A DNA stretch of 64,000 nucleotides from Gammaproteobacteria bacterium RIFCSPHIGHO2_12_FULL_63_22 (GCA_001801685.1 MGYJ01000067.1:37164-101163), one strand, 5' to 3'. Shown: positions 36,135 to 47,515, numbered from the stretch's first letter. The notes: generated by a model not told the origin, from the letters alone. Made by a program: numbers and translations.

Positions 36135-37754
36135 CTATTGGACGCGCTTGTAGGGACTGTAGCCGGCCTTGGCCGAGATATCGGGCCCGAGCACCAGCAC
36201 GGATTCAGCCGGCACGGTAACCGTGATGGTCGACGAAACCAGCGGCACCTGCGCGGCATCGGGATCCAACAAGTTCGACAACCTGGACATGTTCATGAAC
36301 TTGGAGTCGGGAATCAGCACGACCTCGGTAACGGGCTTGTCCGACGGATTGGCCAGCACCAGCACGGCATCGCGCAAGCGGTCGGTATATCTCTCGAATG
36401 CCAGCAACTGGCTGGACTCGATGCGGCGGATATCACCGACGCGCAATGCGCGGTATTGCTTGCGCAGCTGGATCAACTGCCGCGTCCAGGCCAGCGCGGC
36501 GTTGTCGTCCTTCACAAGGTCCCAGCGCATCGGTGCGCGCATTTCCGGATCGCCAGCACCAACCATGCCCAGCTCCGATCCGTAGTAGAGGTTGGGCGAA
36601 CCGGGCAGCGTGAACTGCAGCACCTGCGCCAGCCGCCGTTGTGATGGCGCGGGCAAGGTAGTGGCGATGCGATGGGTGTCGTGGTTGTCGAGCATCAGCC
36701 AGGACTTGAGCATGTTGTCGATGCCGGCATCGCTGACCAGGCGTTCGATCATGCGCTGGCCGGTCTGCACGTCTATCTCGCGGCGCGCGATGCGAAGGAT
36801 CAGTTCGCGCAGGGTGAAGCTCATCACCGCATCCACATGCGGAAACCATTCCTTCGGATAGTTGGCGATTTCTCCCACGACCAGCGAGCCGGGTTTCCTC
36901 GCATGCGCGGCGCGGGTCAATTCACCCAGATAGGCGAAGCCGATGTCGTAGGCAACGTCCAGGCGCCAGCCGTCCACGCCCTGCGCGAGGTAGCCCTGCA
37001 CGACCGAGTCGGGCTTGCCGTAGATATAGTCGCGCACCACTGGATTTTCCAGATTCAACTCGACCAGGTTTTCCGCGTCCATCCAGATCCGCGCACCGCC
37101 TGGAAAATCGGCGCCCCAGACGAACCAGTCACGATAGGCGCTGGTCGGGTTGGCCTGGGCCTCGAGAAAGATCGGCGAATTGCGGCCCATGTGGTTGAAC
37201 ACGCCGTCCAGCACGACCTTCATGCCCTTGGCATGCGCGCTGTCGACCAGCGCCTGCATGTCGGCGCGTGTGCCGAATTCCGGCGATATTTCCTTGAAGT
37301 CGACCGCGTCGTACTTGTGGTTGGTGTAGGCCAGGTGCACGGGATTGACGTAGAGCACGTCGGCGCCCAGCCCCTGGATGTAATCGAGCTTGCCCAGCGT
37401 GCTGCGCAAGTCGCCGCCCCAGAAATCTATCTCGTGGCTCCACAATTTCGCGTCGGCAAGGTAAGTGCCGCGGGTCGGCACTTCGTCCCAACGGCGCAGG
37501 ACCTTTGGCGAGGGATACAGGTGGCGCTTGGTTTCGATCGACGCCGACGGCGCGAAACGGTCGACCAGCACCTGGTAGACGATGGCACCGTTGCGCCAGT
37601 CGCCCTCGCGTTTTTCATAGCGGCCGGCGACGGCGCGATCGCTGTCGTTGGCATAGCTTTCGGCCGAGGCCGGACGGGCGCTCGATGCCGCCAGGCTGGC
37701 GGCGGGAATCGCGGCGGCCAGGAGCAGTGACGCAATCATTTTCATCGAAGACAT
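36135..37754 (-). CDS. Secreted GH13 alpha-amylase/alpha-glucosidase family protein
   Basis: Signal peptide; VLDGVFNHMG, GWRLDVAYDI, LVVGEIANY, MLDNHDTHR. Confidence 0.9.
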   Translation of the reverse strand: MSSMKMIASLLLAAAIPAASLAASSARPASAESYANDSDRAVAGRYEKREGDWRNGAIVYQVLVDRFAPSASIETKRHLYPSPKVLRRWDEVPTRGTYLADAKLWSHEIDFWGGDLRSTLGKLDYIQGLGADVLYVNPVHLAYTNHKYDAVDFKEISPEFGTRADMQALVDSAHAKGMKVVLDGVFNHMGRNSPIFLEAQANPTSAYRDWFVWGADFPGGARIWMDAENLVELNLENPVVRDYIYGKPDSVVQGYLAQGVDGWRLDVAYDIGFAYLGELTRAAHARKPGSLVVGEIANYPKEWFPHVDAVMSFTLRELILRIARREIDVQTGQRMIERLVSDAGIDNMLKSWLMLDNHDTHRIATTLPAPSQRRLAQVLQFTLPGSPNLYYGSELGMVGAGDPEMRAPMRWDLVKDDNAALAWTRQLIQLRKQYRALRVGDIRRIESSQLLAFERYTDRLRDAVLVLANPSDKPVTEVVLIPDSKFMNMSRLSNLLDPDAAQVPLVSSTITVTVPAESVLVLGPDISAKAGYSPYKRVQ

Positions 37755-37788
37755 GGGTGCTCCTGCCTGATCCTGGGCCATGCCGCGC

Positions 37789-38679
37789 TCAGCCCTTTAC
37801 GCCGCCTGCGGTAAGGCCGGAAACGATCCAGCGCTGCGCCGCCAGGAATACCAGCGTGATCGGCAAACCCGACAGCACGGCCGCCGCCGCGAAATCGCCC
37901 CACAGGTATTTCTGTTCGTACAGGTAGTACTTCGAACCCACGGCGAGGGTGAGGTTGTTCTCCTCGCGCAGCAGCACGGAAGCCACCGGATATTCGATGA
38001 TCGTGCCGATGAAGGCGAGCAGGAATACCACCATCAGGATCGGCACCGCCATCGGCAGCAACACGTGCCGGAACGCCTGCCAATGGGTGGCGCCATCGAC
38101 CTTGGCGCATTCCTCGATCTCGACCGGGATGGTTTCGAAATAACCGCGGATCGTCCAGATATGCATGGCCACGCCGCCGAGGTAGGCCAGGATCAATCCT
38201 GCATGGGTTTCGATGCCGAGCCACGGCACGTACGCGCCGATGGTGTCGAAAATCGCATAGATGGCAACGAGTGCAAGTACTGCGGGGAACATCTGCAACA
38301 ACAACATTGAATTGAGGATGCCGGCCTTGAAGCGGAAACGCAGCCGCGCGAATGCATACGCGGCGGTGGTCGAGATGGCGACGATCAGCAAGGCCGAGAT
38401 GCCGGCGATCTTGATCGAGTTGAACAACCAGCGCAGCACCGGGAACGGCGGGACGACCAGGCTGCCGTCGGCGCCTTGGTAGGAGATGCCGAGCGCCAGC
38501 TTCCAGTGTTCCAGGCTGATGGTGTCGGGAATGAGCGAGCCGGTGGAAAAATTGCCCGGTCGCAGCGAAATCGACACCACGGCCAACAGCGGGAAGATGG
38601 TGATCGCAATCAGCGCGATCAATCCAATATGCGCGGCAATCAGCCGCCAGCGCTGGCTGCGTCCGGTAACGATGGCCAT
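37789..38679 (-). CDS. malG: Maltose/maltodextrin ABC transporter permease MalG
   Basis: [30 protein letters not shown] loop; 296 aa; MalF downstream on the same strand. Confidence 0.92.
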   Translation of the reverse strand: MAIVTGRSQRWRLIAAHIGLIALIAITIFPLLAVVSISLRPGNFSTGSLIPDTISLEHWKLALGISYQGADGSLVVPPFPVLRWLFNSIKIAGISALLIVAISTTAAYAFARLRFRFKAGILNSMLLLQMFPAVLALVAIYAIFDTIGAYVPWLGIETHAGLILAYLGGVAMHIWTIRGYFETIPVEIEECAKVDGATHWQAFRHVLLPMAVPILMVVFLLAFIGTIIEYPVASVLLREENNLTLAVGSKYYLYEQKYLWGDFAAAAVLSGLPITLVFLAAQRWIVSGLTAGGVKG

Positions 38680-38691
38680 GTCAGCGAGCCC

Positions 38692-40260
38692 TCACTTCAA
38701 GTCCTGGTTGACGCGCGCGATCTTCAGGTGTGCCAGCGACAGCAGCGCGACCATGAAGAAGATCATCGTGGATATGGCCGCGGCCAGGCCGAAGTTCTGG
38801 CCTGAATCCTGGAAGGCGATGCGATAGGTGTAGGACACCAGGATGTCGGTGGTGCCGGCGGGAATCTTGGTGTTGAGGAAATCGGGCCGGCCGTTGGTCA
38901 GCAGCGCGATCAGCACGAAGTTGTTGAAGTTGTAGGCGAAGGCCGAGATCAGCAGGGGCATCAGCGGCTTGACGATAAGTGGCGCGGTGATCTTGAAGAA
39001 ATTGGTGAGCGGTTTGGCGCCGGCGATGGCCGAGGCCTCGTACAGGTCGGCGGGGATGGCCTTGATCAGGCCCGCGCACAAAACCATGATGAAGGGATAG
39101 CCCAGCCAGGTATTGACGGTCAGGATCATCACCTTGGCCAGCAACGGATCGGCGAACCACGCCGGCTTGATGCCGAACAGCGCATCAAGGATCGCGTTGA
39201 TCTCGCCGAAGTTCTGGTTGAAAAGTCCCTTGAAGACCAGGATGGATATGAAGCCCGGCACGGCGTAGGGCAGGAACAGCAAAGTGCGGTACAGCGTGCG
39301 GAAACGCAGCGCCTCCCAGTTCAGGACCACCGCCAGCGTCATGCCGATGATCAGCGAAAAAACCACCGTCAGGGTCGCGAAGACCAGCGTCCAGGCGAAG
39401 ATGGAAAGGAAAGGCCCGCGGAAGTCCGGGTCGGAGAACATGCGCACGAAATTCGCGAAACCGACATTGACCTTGAAGCCGGGCTGCAACTGCGCGCCGT
39501 CCGGGGTTTCGAAGAAGCCGGTCTTCATGTTGGGCGAATAGGTCTCGCCCGTGCCGGCGCGGGTGATGGAGCCGTCGGCGTTGGCCTTCCAAACCGCATT
39601 CAGCGGCCCGAACTCGCGCACGCCGGCATAACTGAGCAGGCGGCCGTCGGGCAGCTTGAGCTTGATCTGCATCAGCACGTCGCGATGCCGCAAGACATCC
39701 TTCAGCGGCAGCGGCTCGTTGATGTGGAAACTGGCTCTTTCCAGCGGCAGCATTTCGGTCTGTTCGGGCGGGCTGGCGGCGCGCAGGGCCAGCGGCGTGG
39801 ACAGCAGGCTCTGTGCCCGCAGCCGCGCGAGTTTTTCCGGATCGGCCTCGTCTTCGGGTTCGTGCAGCGGCGTCAGGACGATGCGGAACTCATCGCCATC
39901 GGCATGCAGGGTGTAGCCCAGTGTCTGCGCTTCGTCGGGCAGGGTTTGTTCGAGCAGGTAGGCGCGCGCACGATCCTGGCTCAGCAAATTGTTCGACGAA
40001 TAATTGGTGAAGCCGATCTGCACGGTGTACAGCAGCGGAAAGGCCACGAACAAGGCCATGCCTGCCAGGCCGGGAAACAGGTAGCGATAGGCGAAGGCGA
40101 CGTTCGACAGGTAGATGTAGAAACCCACCGACACCATGGCCAGCACCGCCAGCGCCCAGAACGGATGGCCGGTCAGGTAGATGTTGAACACCAGGAACAG
40201 GAAGGCCAACGCCATCGCCAGCACCAGCGGCCACTTCAGCAGTCTGCCCAGCGCGGTCAT
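38692..40260 (-). CDS. malF: Maltose/maltodextrin ABC transporter permease MalF
   Basis: Long periplasmic P2-like loop; YEASAIAGAKPLTNFFKITAPLIVKPLMPLLI; start ATG 40260 (MTALGRLLKW). Confidence 0.92.
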   Translation of the reverse strand: MTALGRLLKWPLVLAMALAFLFLVFNIYLTGHPFWALAVLAMVSVGFYIYLSNVAFAYRYLFPGLAGMALFVAFPLLYTVQIGFTNYSSNNLLSQDRARAYLLEQTLPDEAQTLGYTLHADGDEFRIVLTPLHEPEDEADPEKLARLRAQSLLSTPLALRAASPPEQTEMLPLERASFHINEPLPLKDVLRHRDVLMQIKLKLPDGRLLSYAGVREFGPLNAVWKANADGSITRAGTGETYSPNMKTGFFETPDGAQLQPGFKVNVGFANFVRMFSDPDFRGPFLSIFAWTLVFATLTVVFSLIIGMTLAVVLNWEALRFRTLYRTLLFLPYAVPGFISILVFKGLFNQNFGEINAILDALFGIKPAWFADPLLAKVMILTVNTWLGYPFIMVLCAGLIKAIPADLYEASAIAGAKPLTNFFKITAPLIVKPLMPLLISAFAYNFNNFVLIALLTNGRPDFLNTKIPAGTTDILVSYTYRIAFQDSGQNFGLAAAISTMIFFMVALLSLAHLKIARVNQDLK

Positions 40261-40270
40261 GCGTGCCTGC

Positions 40271-41479
40271 TCATTTGGTCTTGATCCGCGCGGCCGCGCC
40301 ATCCAGCGCGGCCTTGGGTGACTGGCGGCCGTTGGTGATGGCTTCCAGCGCCGCATCCATCGCGGTGAAGAACTTGCCGGTTTCTGGAATATTCGGAATC
40401 GGTTCGCCGAGGCGGGCGTTCTCCATGGTCGCGCTGATGTTCGGGTCGGTGGCCAGCTCGGTGAAGAAGGCCTTGTTCGCCGGTGTGCCCAATGGCACGT
40501 CGGCATTGATGGTCTTGAGGCTTTCCACCCGCAGCAGGTGGTTCTCGATGAATTCGCGGGCGATGTCCTTGACCTTGCTGGGCGCGGCGATCATGCAACC
40601 GAGCACGCCGACGAAGGGCTTGGCGGTCTTGCCGTTCACGCTGGGAATCGGCGCGACGCCAAAATCGATCCCGCTGCGCTTGGCGTTGTCCCAGGCCCAG
40701 GGGCCGGAAATCATCATCGCCACTTCGCCGCGACTGAAGCCGCTTTCCATTTCCGCGTAACCGGCACCCTTGGGCATCGTTCCGCCCTTCACCATGCGCG
40801 ACAACACTTCGGCCGCCGCGACAGCGCCTGGCGTGTTGACGCCGATATCGCGCACGTTCAAGTCACCCTTGTCGTTGCGACCGAAGATATAGCCGCCCGA
40901 ACCCGCCAGCATCGGCCAGGTGAAGAAGCTCTTGTTGTAGTCCCAGAGGATCGCCTTCTTTCCCTGCGCGGCGAAGGCGCGATCCATCTCGATAACTTGC
41001 TCGAAGGATGCCGGCGGCGTGGGCACCAGCTTCTTGTTGTAGATCAGGCCGATCGATTCGATGGCGAGTGGATAGCCCCAGGTCTGGCCCTGGTACTGGA
41101 AGGCCTTCCAGGCCGAGGCATCGATTTCATTGCGCAGTTTTTGGCGCGGCCGGATCGGCACGATCAGGCCCGATCGCGCCCACTCGCCAGCCCGGTCGTG
41201 CGGCCAGCAAAAAACATCGGGACCCTTGCCGGCGCCGCTCGACGACTGGAATTTGTCGGGCGCACCTTCTGGATGCTGCACGGTAACCTTCACGCCTGAT
41301 TCGCGCTCGAAGGCATCGCCCACTTTCTGCAGTCCGTTGTAGCCTTTGTCACCGTTGATCCAGACCAGCAACTTCAGGTCCCCGGCCTGCACGATCGGCG
41401 CGATCGCCAGGCCGATTGCGCCGAGCAGCGCGATCAATCGCGCACGAGGCAGGGACGCAAGGCGAGCCGCTTGATTCAC
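40271..41479 (-). CDS. malE: Maltose/maltodextrin-binding periplasmic protein MalE
   Basis: Signal peptide; LKLLVWINGDKGYNGLQKVGDAFERESGVKVTVQHPEGAPDKFQ. Confidence 0.95.
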   Translation of the reverse strand: MNQAARLASLPRARLIALLGAIGLAIAPIVQAGDLKLLVWINGDKGYNGLQKVGDAFERESGVKVTVQHPEGAPDKFQSSSGAGKGPDVFCWPHDRAGEWARSGLIVPIRPRQKLRNEIDASAWKAFQYQGQTWGYPLAIESIGLIYNKKLVPTPPASFEQVIEMDRAFAAQGKKAILWDYNKSFFTWPMLAGSGGYIFGRNDKGDLNVRDIGVNTPGAVAAAEVLSRMVKGGTMPKGAGYAEMESGFSRGEVAMMISGPWAWDNAKRSGIDFGVAPIPSVNGKTAKPFVGVLGCMIAAPSKVKDIAREFIENHLLRVESLKTINADVPLGTPANKAFFTELATDPNISATMENARLGEPIPNIPETGKFFTAMDAALEAITNGRQSPKAALDGAAARIKTK

Positions 41480-42597
41480 GCGGCAGCACCCGTCGGCACG
41501 GCGGCGGCGCGACGGCGCGCGAACGCCTTGCCATTGGCATCGAACAGATAGCAGTCGCGCGCGGCGATGCCGAGCGCCAGCACCTGGCCATCGCGCACCC
41601 GCGACTGGCCGCTGAGCGTGCAGGTCAAGGCTTCCTCGACGCCGGGCATCGTGCAGTAGGCCTGGGTCGAGCTGCCAAGTGATTCGACGAAGGTGACGGT
41701 GACCGACATCAGGTTGGGGCCGGCCTCGACGCGAAGGTGTTCCGGGCGCACGCCCAGCGTCACTTCATCGCCGATCTTTCCGGCCGACGCATCCACGTCG
41801 CAGTGGATCACTTCGCCTGAGCCCAGTTGCACGTTGGCGCCCTGCGCGGAGATTTCGGTGAGGCGACCGGGGATGAAGTTCATGCGCGGCGAGCCGATGA
41901 AGCCGGCGACGAAAAGGTTGTCGGGGTGTTCGTAGAGTTCGAGCGGTGAACCGACTTGTTCAATGCGGCCCGCATTCAATACGACGATGCGATCGGCCAG
42001 GGTCATGGCTTCGACCTGGTCATGCGTTACATAGACCATCGTGGTCTTGAGGTCTTCGTGCAGCTTGGCGAACTCGTAGCGCATGCGCACGCGCAAGGCG
42101 GTGTCGAGGTTCGACAGAGGTTCGTCGAACAGGAAAACCTCGGGCTTGCGCACGATGGCGCGGCCAATGGCGACACGCTGTCGCTGGCCGCCGGACAAAT
42201 CCTTGGGCTTGCGCTCGAGCAGGTGGTCGATGTGCAGCAATTTCGCCGCCTGCTGCACTTCGCGATCGATCTGGTCCTTCGGCACCTTGGCCAGCTTCAA
42301 GCCAAAGGCCATGTTGTCGTAGAGGTTCATGTGCGGGTACAACGCGTAGCTCTGGAACACCATCGCGATGCCGCGCTCGGCCGGGGGCACGTCGTTGACC
42401 CGACGCCCGCCGATGGTCAGTGCCCCGGCGCTGATGTCTTCCAGGCCGGCGATGACCCGCAGCAGGGTGGACTTGCCGCAGCCCGAAGGCCCGACGAAGA
42501 CCATGAACTCGCCGTCCCGGATCTGCAGGTCAACCCCATGCAGGATGCGAACATCACCGAAATCCTTGACGATTCCGGACAAGCCTACGTCTGCCAT
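41476..42597 (-). CDS. malK: Maltose ABC transporter ATP-binding protein MalK/UgpC type
   Basis: [49 protein letters not shown]-terminal regulatory domain; start ATG 42597. Confidence 0.93.
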   Translation of the reverse strand: MADVGLSGIVKDFGDVRILHGVDLQIRDGEFMVFVGPSGCGKSTLLRVIAGLEDISAGALTIGGRRVNDVPPAERGIAMVFQSYALYPHMNLYDNMAFGLKLAKVPKDQIDREVQQAAKLLHIDHLLERKPKDLSGGQRQRVAIGRAIVRKPEVFLFDEPLSNLDTALRVRMRYEFAKLHEDLKTTMVYVTHDQVEAMTLADRIVVLNAGRIEQVGSPLELYEHPDNLFVAGFIGSPRMNFIPGRLTEISAQGANVQLGSGEVIHCDVDASAGKIGDEVTLGVRPEHLRVEAGPNLMSVTVTFVESLGSSTQAYCTMPGVEEALTCTLSGQSRVRDGQVLALGIAARDCYLFDANGKAFARRRAAAVPTGAAA

Positions 42598-42622
42598 GTC
42601 ACCCCTCCGTGCCGCAGCGTCA

Positions 42623-42637
42623 TGTAGTTTAACGACA
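42623..42637. promoter_or_regulatory. HexR-like operator candidate B: TGTAGTTTAACGACA
   Basis: Within ATGTAGTTTAACGACAT palindrome, 26 bp upstream of the malK start. Confidence 0.65.
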
Positions 42638-42719
42638 TCCGACCGGGGATGGCTGCTGCAATCGCACAATTGCTAGGCCTTGCTACCATTGGATAAGATC
42701 AGCTTTGTGAACCCCGGCT

Positions 42720-42734
42720 CGTAATTTAACTACA
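42720..42734. promoter_or_regulatory. HexR-like operator candidate C: CGTAATTTAACTACA
   Basis: 14/15 match to TGTARTwwwAYTACA upstream of glgP. Confidence 0.65.
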
Positions 42735-42826
42735 TCCAGCTGCCTGTTCGGGGATAATCTGCCGACCCTGCCCTCCGTGCCCTGCCCGGCCGGCAGTCCA
42801 CTCCTTCCAGAGTAAATGCCCCAGCC

Positions 42827-45280
42827 GTGAACGCCAACACAAGTTCCAAGCCGCCGATCGCCCCCGACGAAGCCCTGGCCGATGCCTTTGCCAAGGCCTT
42901 CCGGGACGAATTGAGCCAGTCCAGCCGGGGCGCCAGCCGCGAGGCCTGCCTGCGCGCTGCCGCGACCGCCTGCCGGGGATTGCTGGGTGAACGCTGGGCC
43001 CGGACCCAGGCAGCAGACCGCCAGCGGCTGGATGAAGGCGCGACCCGCCGCGTGCACTACCTTTCAATGGAGTTCCTGATGGGCCGCGCGCTGGGCAATG
43101 CCCTGGCCGCGCTGGGCCTGGCCGGCGACCTGCAAAAGGCGCTCGCGCCAACCGGACAGGACTTGGGCGGCGTGCTGGAACGCGAACCCGACGCCGCGCT
43201 GGGCAATGGCGGACTGGGTCGTCTGGCGGCCTGCTTCCTGGACTCGTTCGCCGAACTCGACGTGCCCTCCTTCGGCTACGGGCTTCGCTATCGCTACGGC
43301 ATGTTTGCCCAGCAGATCCAGGACGGCCGACAAGTTGAAGTACCCGACGCATGGATGCAGGCCGGCGCTTGCTGGGACGTGCCGCGACCGGAACTTTCCT
43401 ATCCGGTCGGTTTTGGCGGCCGGGTGCTGACCGAGGGTGGCGCGCGGCGCTGGATTCCGGGCGAGCGGATGGTGGCCGAGGCTTTTGATTTCATCGTGCC
43501 CGCACACCAGGGCGAACACGTGTCCACGCTGCGCCAATGGCAGGCGCGCGCCGAGGACCCGATCGACTTCGCGGCCTTCTCGCGCGGCGACCATGCGCAG
43601 GCAGCGCGCCTGCAGGTGCAGGCCGATGCGCTGAACTGGGTCTTATACCCGGACGACAGCAGCCAGGCCGGCCGCGAACTGCGCCTGAAACAGGAAGCCT
43701 TCCTGGTCAGCGCCTCGCTGCAGGACCTGATTGCGCGACACATCCACGAACACGGCAACCTGCACCAGCTCGGCCGTCGCAACGCCATCCACCTCAACGA
43801 CACGCATCCGGCGCTAGCGCCTGCGGAGTTGATGCGCCTGCTGACCGACGTGCATGGGCTGGCCTGGGACGACGCCTGGACCATCACCCGCCAGGCGATG
43901 TCGTACACCAACCACACGCTGATGCCCGAAGCGCTCGAGACCTGGCCGCTGCGCCTGTTCGAGGACTTGCTGCCGCGCCACCTTGAAATCATCTACGAGA
44001 TCAACCATCGCTTCCTGGCCGATGTCGCGAAGCGATTCCCGGGCGACGACGCGCTGTTGTCCCGCGTGTCGCTGATCGATGAAAAAGGCGAGCGTCGCGT
44101 GCGCATGGCGGCGCTGGCGATCGTGGCTTCGCACAAGGTCAACGGTGTGTCGGCGCTGCATTCGAATTTGATGGTCGAGACGATCTTTTCCGATTTCGCA
44201 AAACTCTTTCCCGACCGCTTCATCAACGTGACCAATGGCGTGACGCCGAGGCGCTGGCTGATGCAGGCCAATCCGGGCCTGTCGTCCTTGCTCGATTCGC
44301 GCATCGGCGACGGCTGGCGTCGCGACCTCGGCGAATTGTCGAAGCTCGCACCCATGGCCGCCGACCCGGTGCTGGGCGCGCAGTTCCTGGCGACGAAGCG
44401 ACACAACAAGGTGCAGCTGGCCGAACTGATCCGTCGTGAACTCGGCATCGCCGTGGACCCCGACAGCCTGTTCGACGTGCAGGTAAAACGCATCCACGAA
44501 TACAAGCGGCAGCTGCTGAACCTGCTGCACGTGGTCGCGCGCTACCACGCCATCATCGACAAGCCGGGCGCACCGGTGGTGCCGCGCACGGTGATCCTGT
44601 CGGGCAAGGCGGCGTCCGCCTATCACTCGGCGAAACTCATCATCCAGCTGGCGCACGACATCGCGCGCGTGGTGAATTCCGACCCACGCGTGGCCGGCCG
44701 ACTCAAGCTGGTGTTCTTGCCCAATTATTCGGTGAGCCTGGCCGAAGCGATCATCCCGGCGGCGGATTTGAGCGAGCAGATTTCAACGGCGGGCACCGAA
44801 GCGTCGGGCACCGGCAACATGAAGTTCGGAATGAACGGCGCGCTGACGATCGGCACCTGGGACGGCGCGAACATCGAGATGGCGCAGGCCATGGGCGAAC
44901 AGAACATGTTCGTGTTCGGCCTGTCCACCGAACAGGTGAGCGAGGTGAAGGCCCTTGGCTATGACCCGCGCCTGCACGTGGAAGAAAACCGAAGCCTGAT
45001 GCGGGTGATGGATGCCATCGCCGGCGGCCAGTTCTCGCGCGGCGACGAACGTCGTTATCGCCCCTTGACCGACGGTTTGCTCAACCAGGACAACTACCTG
45101 CTGATGGCGGACTTCGGCTCCTACCTGCAGGCCCAGTCAGACGTGGACGCCTTGTTCGCGCAGCCGGAAGCCTGGGCGACGCGCGCGCTGCTGAATATCG
45201 CGGCGATGGGCGAGTTTTCTGCGGACCAGACCATCGCGCGCTATCTTGCACAGGTCTGGCGCGTGCCGGCGGCCGGGTGA
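42827..45280 (+). CDS. glgP: Glycogen/maltodextrin phosphorylase
   Basis: EASGTGNMKFGMNGALTIGTWDGANIE PLP region; GNGGLGRLAACFLDS; GTG start. Confidence 0.95.
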   Translation: MNANTSSKPPIAPDEALADAFAKAFRDELSQSSRGASREACLRAAATACRGLLGERWARTQAADRQRLDEGATRRVHYLSMEFLMGRALGNALAALGLAGDLQKALAPTGQDLGGVLEREPDAALGNGGLGRLAACFLDSFAELDVPSFGYGLRYRYGMFAQQIQDGRQVEVPDAWMQAGACWDVPRPELSYPVGFGGRVLTEGGARRWIPGERMVAEAFDFIVPAHQGEHVSTLRQWQARAEDPIDFAAFSRGDHAQAARLQVQADALNWVLYPDDSSQAGRELRLKQEAFLVSASLQDLIARHIHEHGNLHQLGRRNAIHLNDTHPALAPAELMRLLTDVHGLAWDDAWTITRQAMSYTNHTLMPEALETWPLRLFEDLLPRHLEIIYEINHRFLADVAKRFPGDDALLSRVSLIDEKGERRVRMAALAIVASHKVNGVSALHSNLMVETIFSDFAKLFPDRFINVTNGVTPRRWLMQANPGLSSLLDSRIGDGWRRDLGELSKLAPMAADPVLGAQFLATKRHNKVQLAELIRRELGIAVDPDSLFDVQVKRIHEYKRQLLNLLHVVARYHAIIDKPGAPVVPRTVILSGKAASAYHSAKLIIQLAHDIARVVNSDPRVAGRLKLVFLPNYSVSLAEAIIPAADLSEQISTAGTEASGTGNMKFGMNGALTIGTWDGANIEMAQAMGEQNMFVFGLSTEQVSEVKALGYDPRLHVEENRSLMRVMDAIAGGQFSRGDERRYRPLTDGLLNQDNYLLMADFGSYLQAQSDVDALFAQPEAWATRALLNIAAMGEFSADQTIARYLAQVWRVPAAG

Positions 45281-45322
45281 GTCGATCCGGCCCCGCGGTC
45301 GGCGCCCCATCGGAGACTGCGC

Positions 45323-47515
45323 TTGATTGACGAGGCCCAGGTTCTCGCCCTGATCGGCGGCCAGCATGCCGATCCCTTTGCCGTGCTCGGCATGCATGCG
45401 GCGAGCGACGGCCGACTATGGGTACGCGCCTTGTTGCCCGGCGCGAATTCGGTCGTGGTGCAGGATGCGCGCACCGGCGCGGCGCTGGTCGACTTGAAGC
45501 GTCGCCACGCGGACGGATTTTTCGAAGCCGCGATTCCGCGTCGGCGCAAGCCCTTCGACTATCGCCTGGGCGTAAGCTGGCAGCATGGCCACGAGCAGGT
45601 ACTCGCCGACGCTTACGCGTTCGGCCCGCAACTTTCCGATGCCGACCTGCTGGCCCTGCATGAAGGCCGGCATGCGCGCGCCTACCTCGTGCTCGGCGCG
45701 CATCCGCTTCGGCAGCACGATGTGGACGGCGTTCGCTTTGCGTTATGGGCGCCCAACGCGAGACGCGCCAGCGTGGTCGGCGACTTCAACGGCTGGGATG
45801 GCCGACGCCATCCGATGCGGCTTCGCCACCTGGCGGGCGTGTGGGAAATTTTCATACCGCATGCCGGCATCGGCGACCGCTACAAGTTCGAATTGATCGG
45901 TCCGGACGGCAGCCTGCTGCCACTGAAATCCGACCCCTATGCGTTTTTTGCGGAGCTGCGCCCGGACACGGCCAGTCGCGTGGCGACATTGCCGAACGCG
46001 GCACCACTTTCTTCGGAACGCGCCCGTGCCAATGCACGCGCTGCGCCGGTATCCATCTACGAGGTGCATCCGGGATCCTGGCGTCGCGGCGCAGGCGCGT
46101 TCCCCACCTGGGACGAATTGGCCGCGACCTTGCCTGCGCATGCCTCAGACCTCGGCTTCACGCATGTGGAACTGATGCCGGTAAGCGAACATCCCTTCGA
46201 TGGGTCCTGGGGTTACCAGACGCTGGGCTTGTACGCGACCAGCGCGCGATTCGGGCCGCCGGAGGGCTTCGCGCGCTTCGTTGCAGCCTGCCACGCGCGC
46301 GGCTTGGGCGTGTTGCTGGACTGGGTGCCCGCGCATTTCCCATCGGACGCACACGGACTGGCGATGTTCGACGGCACTGCCCTGTACGAATACGCCGACC
46401 CGCGCGAAGGTTTCCATCGCGACTGGAACACGCTGATCTTCAACTTCGGTCGCCGCGAGGTTCGCGATTTCCTGGCCGGCAACGCGCTGTACTGGCTGGA
46501 ACGCCACGGCGTGGACGGCCTGCGCGTGGATGCGGTGGCATCGATGCTCTATCGCGATTATTCACGCCCGGCCGGCGAGTGGATTCCGAATGCGCACGGC
46601 GGCCGCGAAAATCTTGAAGCAATTTCCTTGCTTCGCCGCGTGAATGAAACCGTCGGCAGCGCCACGCCCGGCGCCATCACGGTGGCGGAAGAGTCCACGG
46701 CATTCCCGGGTGTGTCCGCGCCAACCAGCGTGGGCGGGCTGGGCTTCCACTACAAATGGAACATGGGCTGGATGAACGACACGCTGCATTACATGCGCGA
46801 GGACCCCATCCACCGGCGCTGGCACCACGACAAGATGAGCTTCGGCCTGGTCTATGCCTTCAGCGAAAATTTCGTGCTGCCCCTGTCGCATGACGAAGTG
46901 GTGCACGGCAAGGGTTCGCTGCTGGGCAAGATGCCTGGCGACGCCTGGCAGCGTTTCGCCAACCTGCGTGCGTACTACGGCTTCATGTGGGGGCATCCGG
47001 GCAAGAAGCTGTTGTTCATGGGCCAGGAATTCGCCCAGCCCGACGAATGGAACCACGATGCCGAACTGCCCTGGTCGCTGCTGGACAGTGCGCCGCATGC
47101 GGGCGTGCAGTCGCTGGTGCGAGACCTCAATCATCTGTATCGCGACGTGCCGGCGCTGCATGCGCTCGATTGCGAGGCCGCCGGCTTTGAATGGCTGGTG
47201 TCGGACGATGCCGAAAATTCTGTGTTCGCGTGGGCGCGGCACGATGGCCTCGGCGGCATGGCGCTGGTGGTGAGCAACTTCACGCCGGAGCCGCGCCGCG
47301 CCTATCGCCTGGGCGTGCCAGGCGGCGCCGGCCATTGGCGCGTCGCCCTGGACAGCGACGACGTGCGCTATGGCGGCAGCGGCATGATTGCGCCATCGGC
47401 AGGCCTGGGCGGCCATGCCCGCCTTCACGCGCAAGACATCCCCTGCCACGGCCGCGGCCACTCGCTCTTGCTCGACCTGCCGCCGCTGGCGACGATATTC
47501 CTGTTACCCGCCTGA
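45323..47515 (+). CDS. glgB: 1,4-alpha-glucan branching enzyme
   Basis: [11 protein letters not shown]-type (IYEVHPGSW), [43 protein letters not shown]. Confidence 0.95.
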   Translation: MIDEAQVLALIGGQHADPFAVLGMHAASDGRLWVRALLPGANSVVVQDARTGAALVDLKRRHADGFFEAAIPRRRKPFDYRLGVSWQHGHEQVLADAYAFGPQLSDADLLALHEGRHARAYLVLGAHPLRQHDVDGVRFALWAPNARRASVVGDFNGWDGRRHPMRLRHLAGVWEIFIPHAGIGDRYKFELIGPDGSLLPLKSDPYAFFAELRPDTASRVATLPNAAPLSSERARANARAAPVSIYEVHPGSWRRGAGAFPTWDELAATLPAHASDLGFTHVELMPVSEHPFDGSWGYQTLGLYATSARFGPPEGFARFVAACHARGLGVLLDWVPAHFPSDAHGLAMFDGTALYEYADPREGFHRDWNTLIFNFGRREVRDFLAGNALYWLERHGVDGLRVDAVASMLYRDYSRPAGEWIPNAHGGRENLEAISLLRRVNETVGSATPGAITVAEESTAFPGVSAPTSVGGLGFHYKWNMGWMNDTLHYMREDPIHRRWHHDKMSFGLVYAFSENFVLPLSHDEVVHGKGSLLGKMPGDAWQRFANLRAYYGFMWGHPGKKLLFMGQEFAQPDEWNHDAELPWSLLDSAPHAGVQSLVRDLNHLYRDVPALHALDCEAAGFEWLVSDDAENSVFAWARHDGLGGMALVVSNFTPEPRRAYRLGVPGGAGHWRVALDSDDVRYGGSGMIAPSAGLGGHARLHAQDIPCHGRGHSLLLDLPPLATIFLLPA

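Noticed and set aside
36128-36259. N-terminal extension of the MFS ORF
   Set aside because: Overlaps the end of the GH13 gene (stop at 36135) and is Arg/Pro-rich; GTG at 36127 gives a sensible start.
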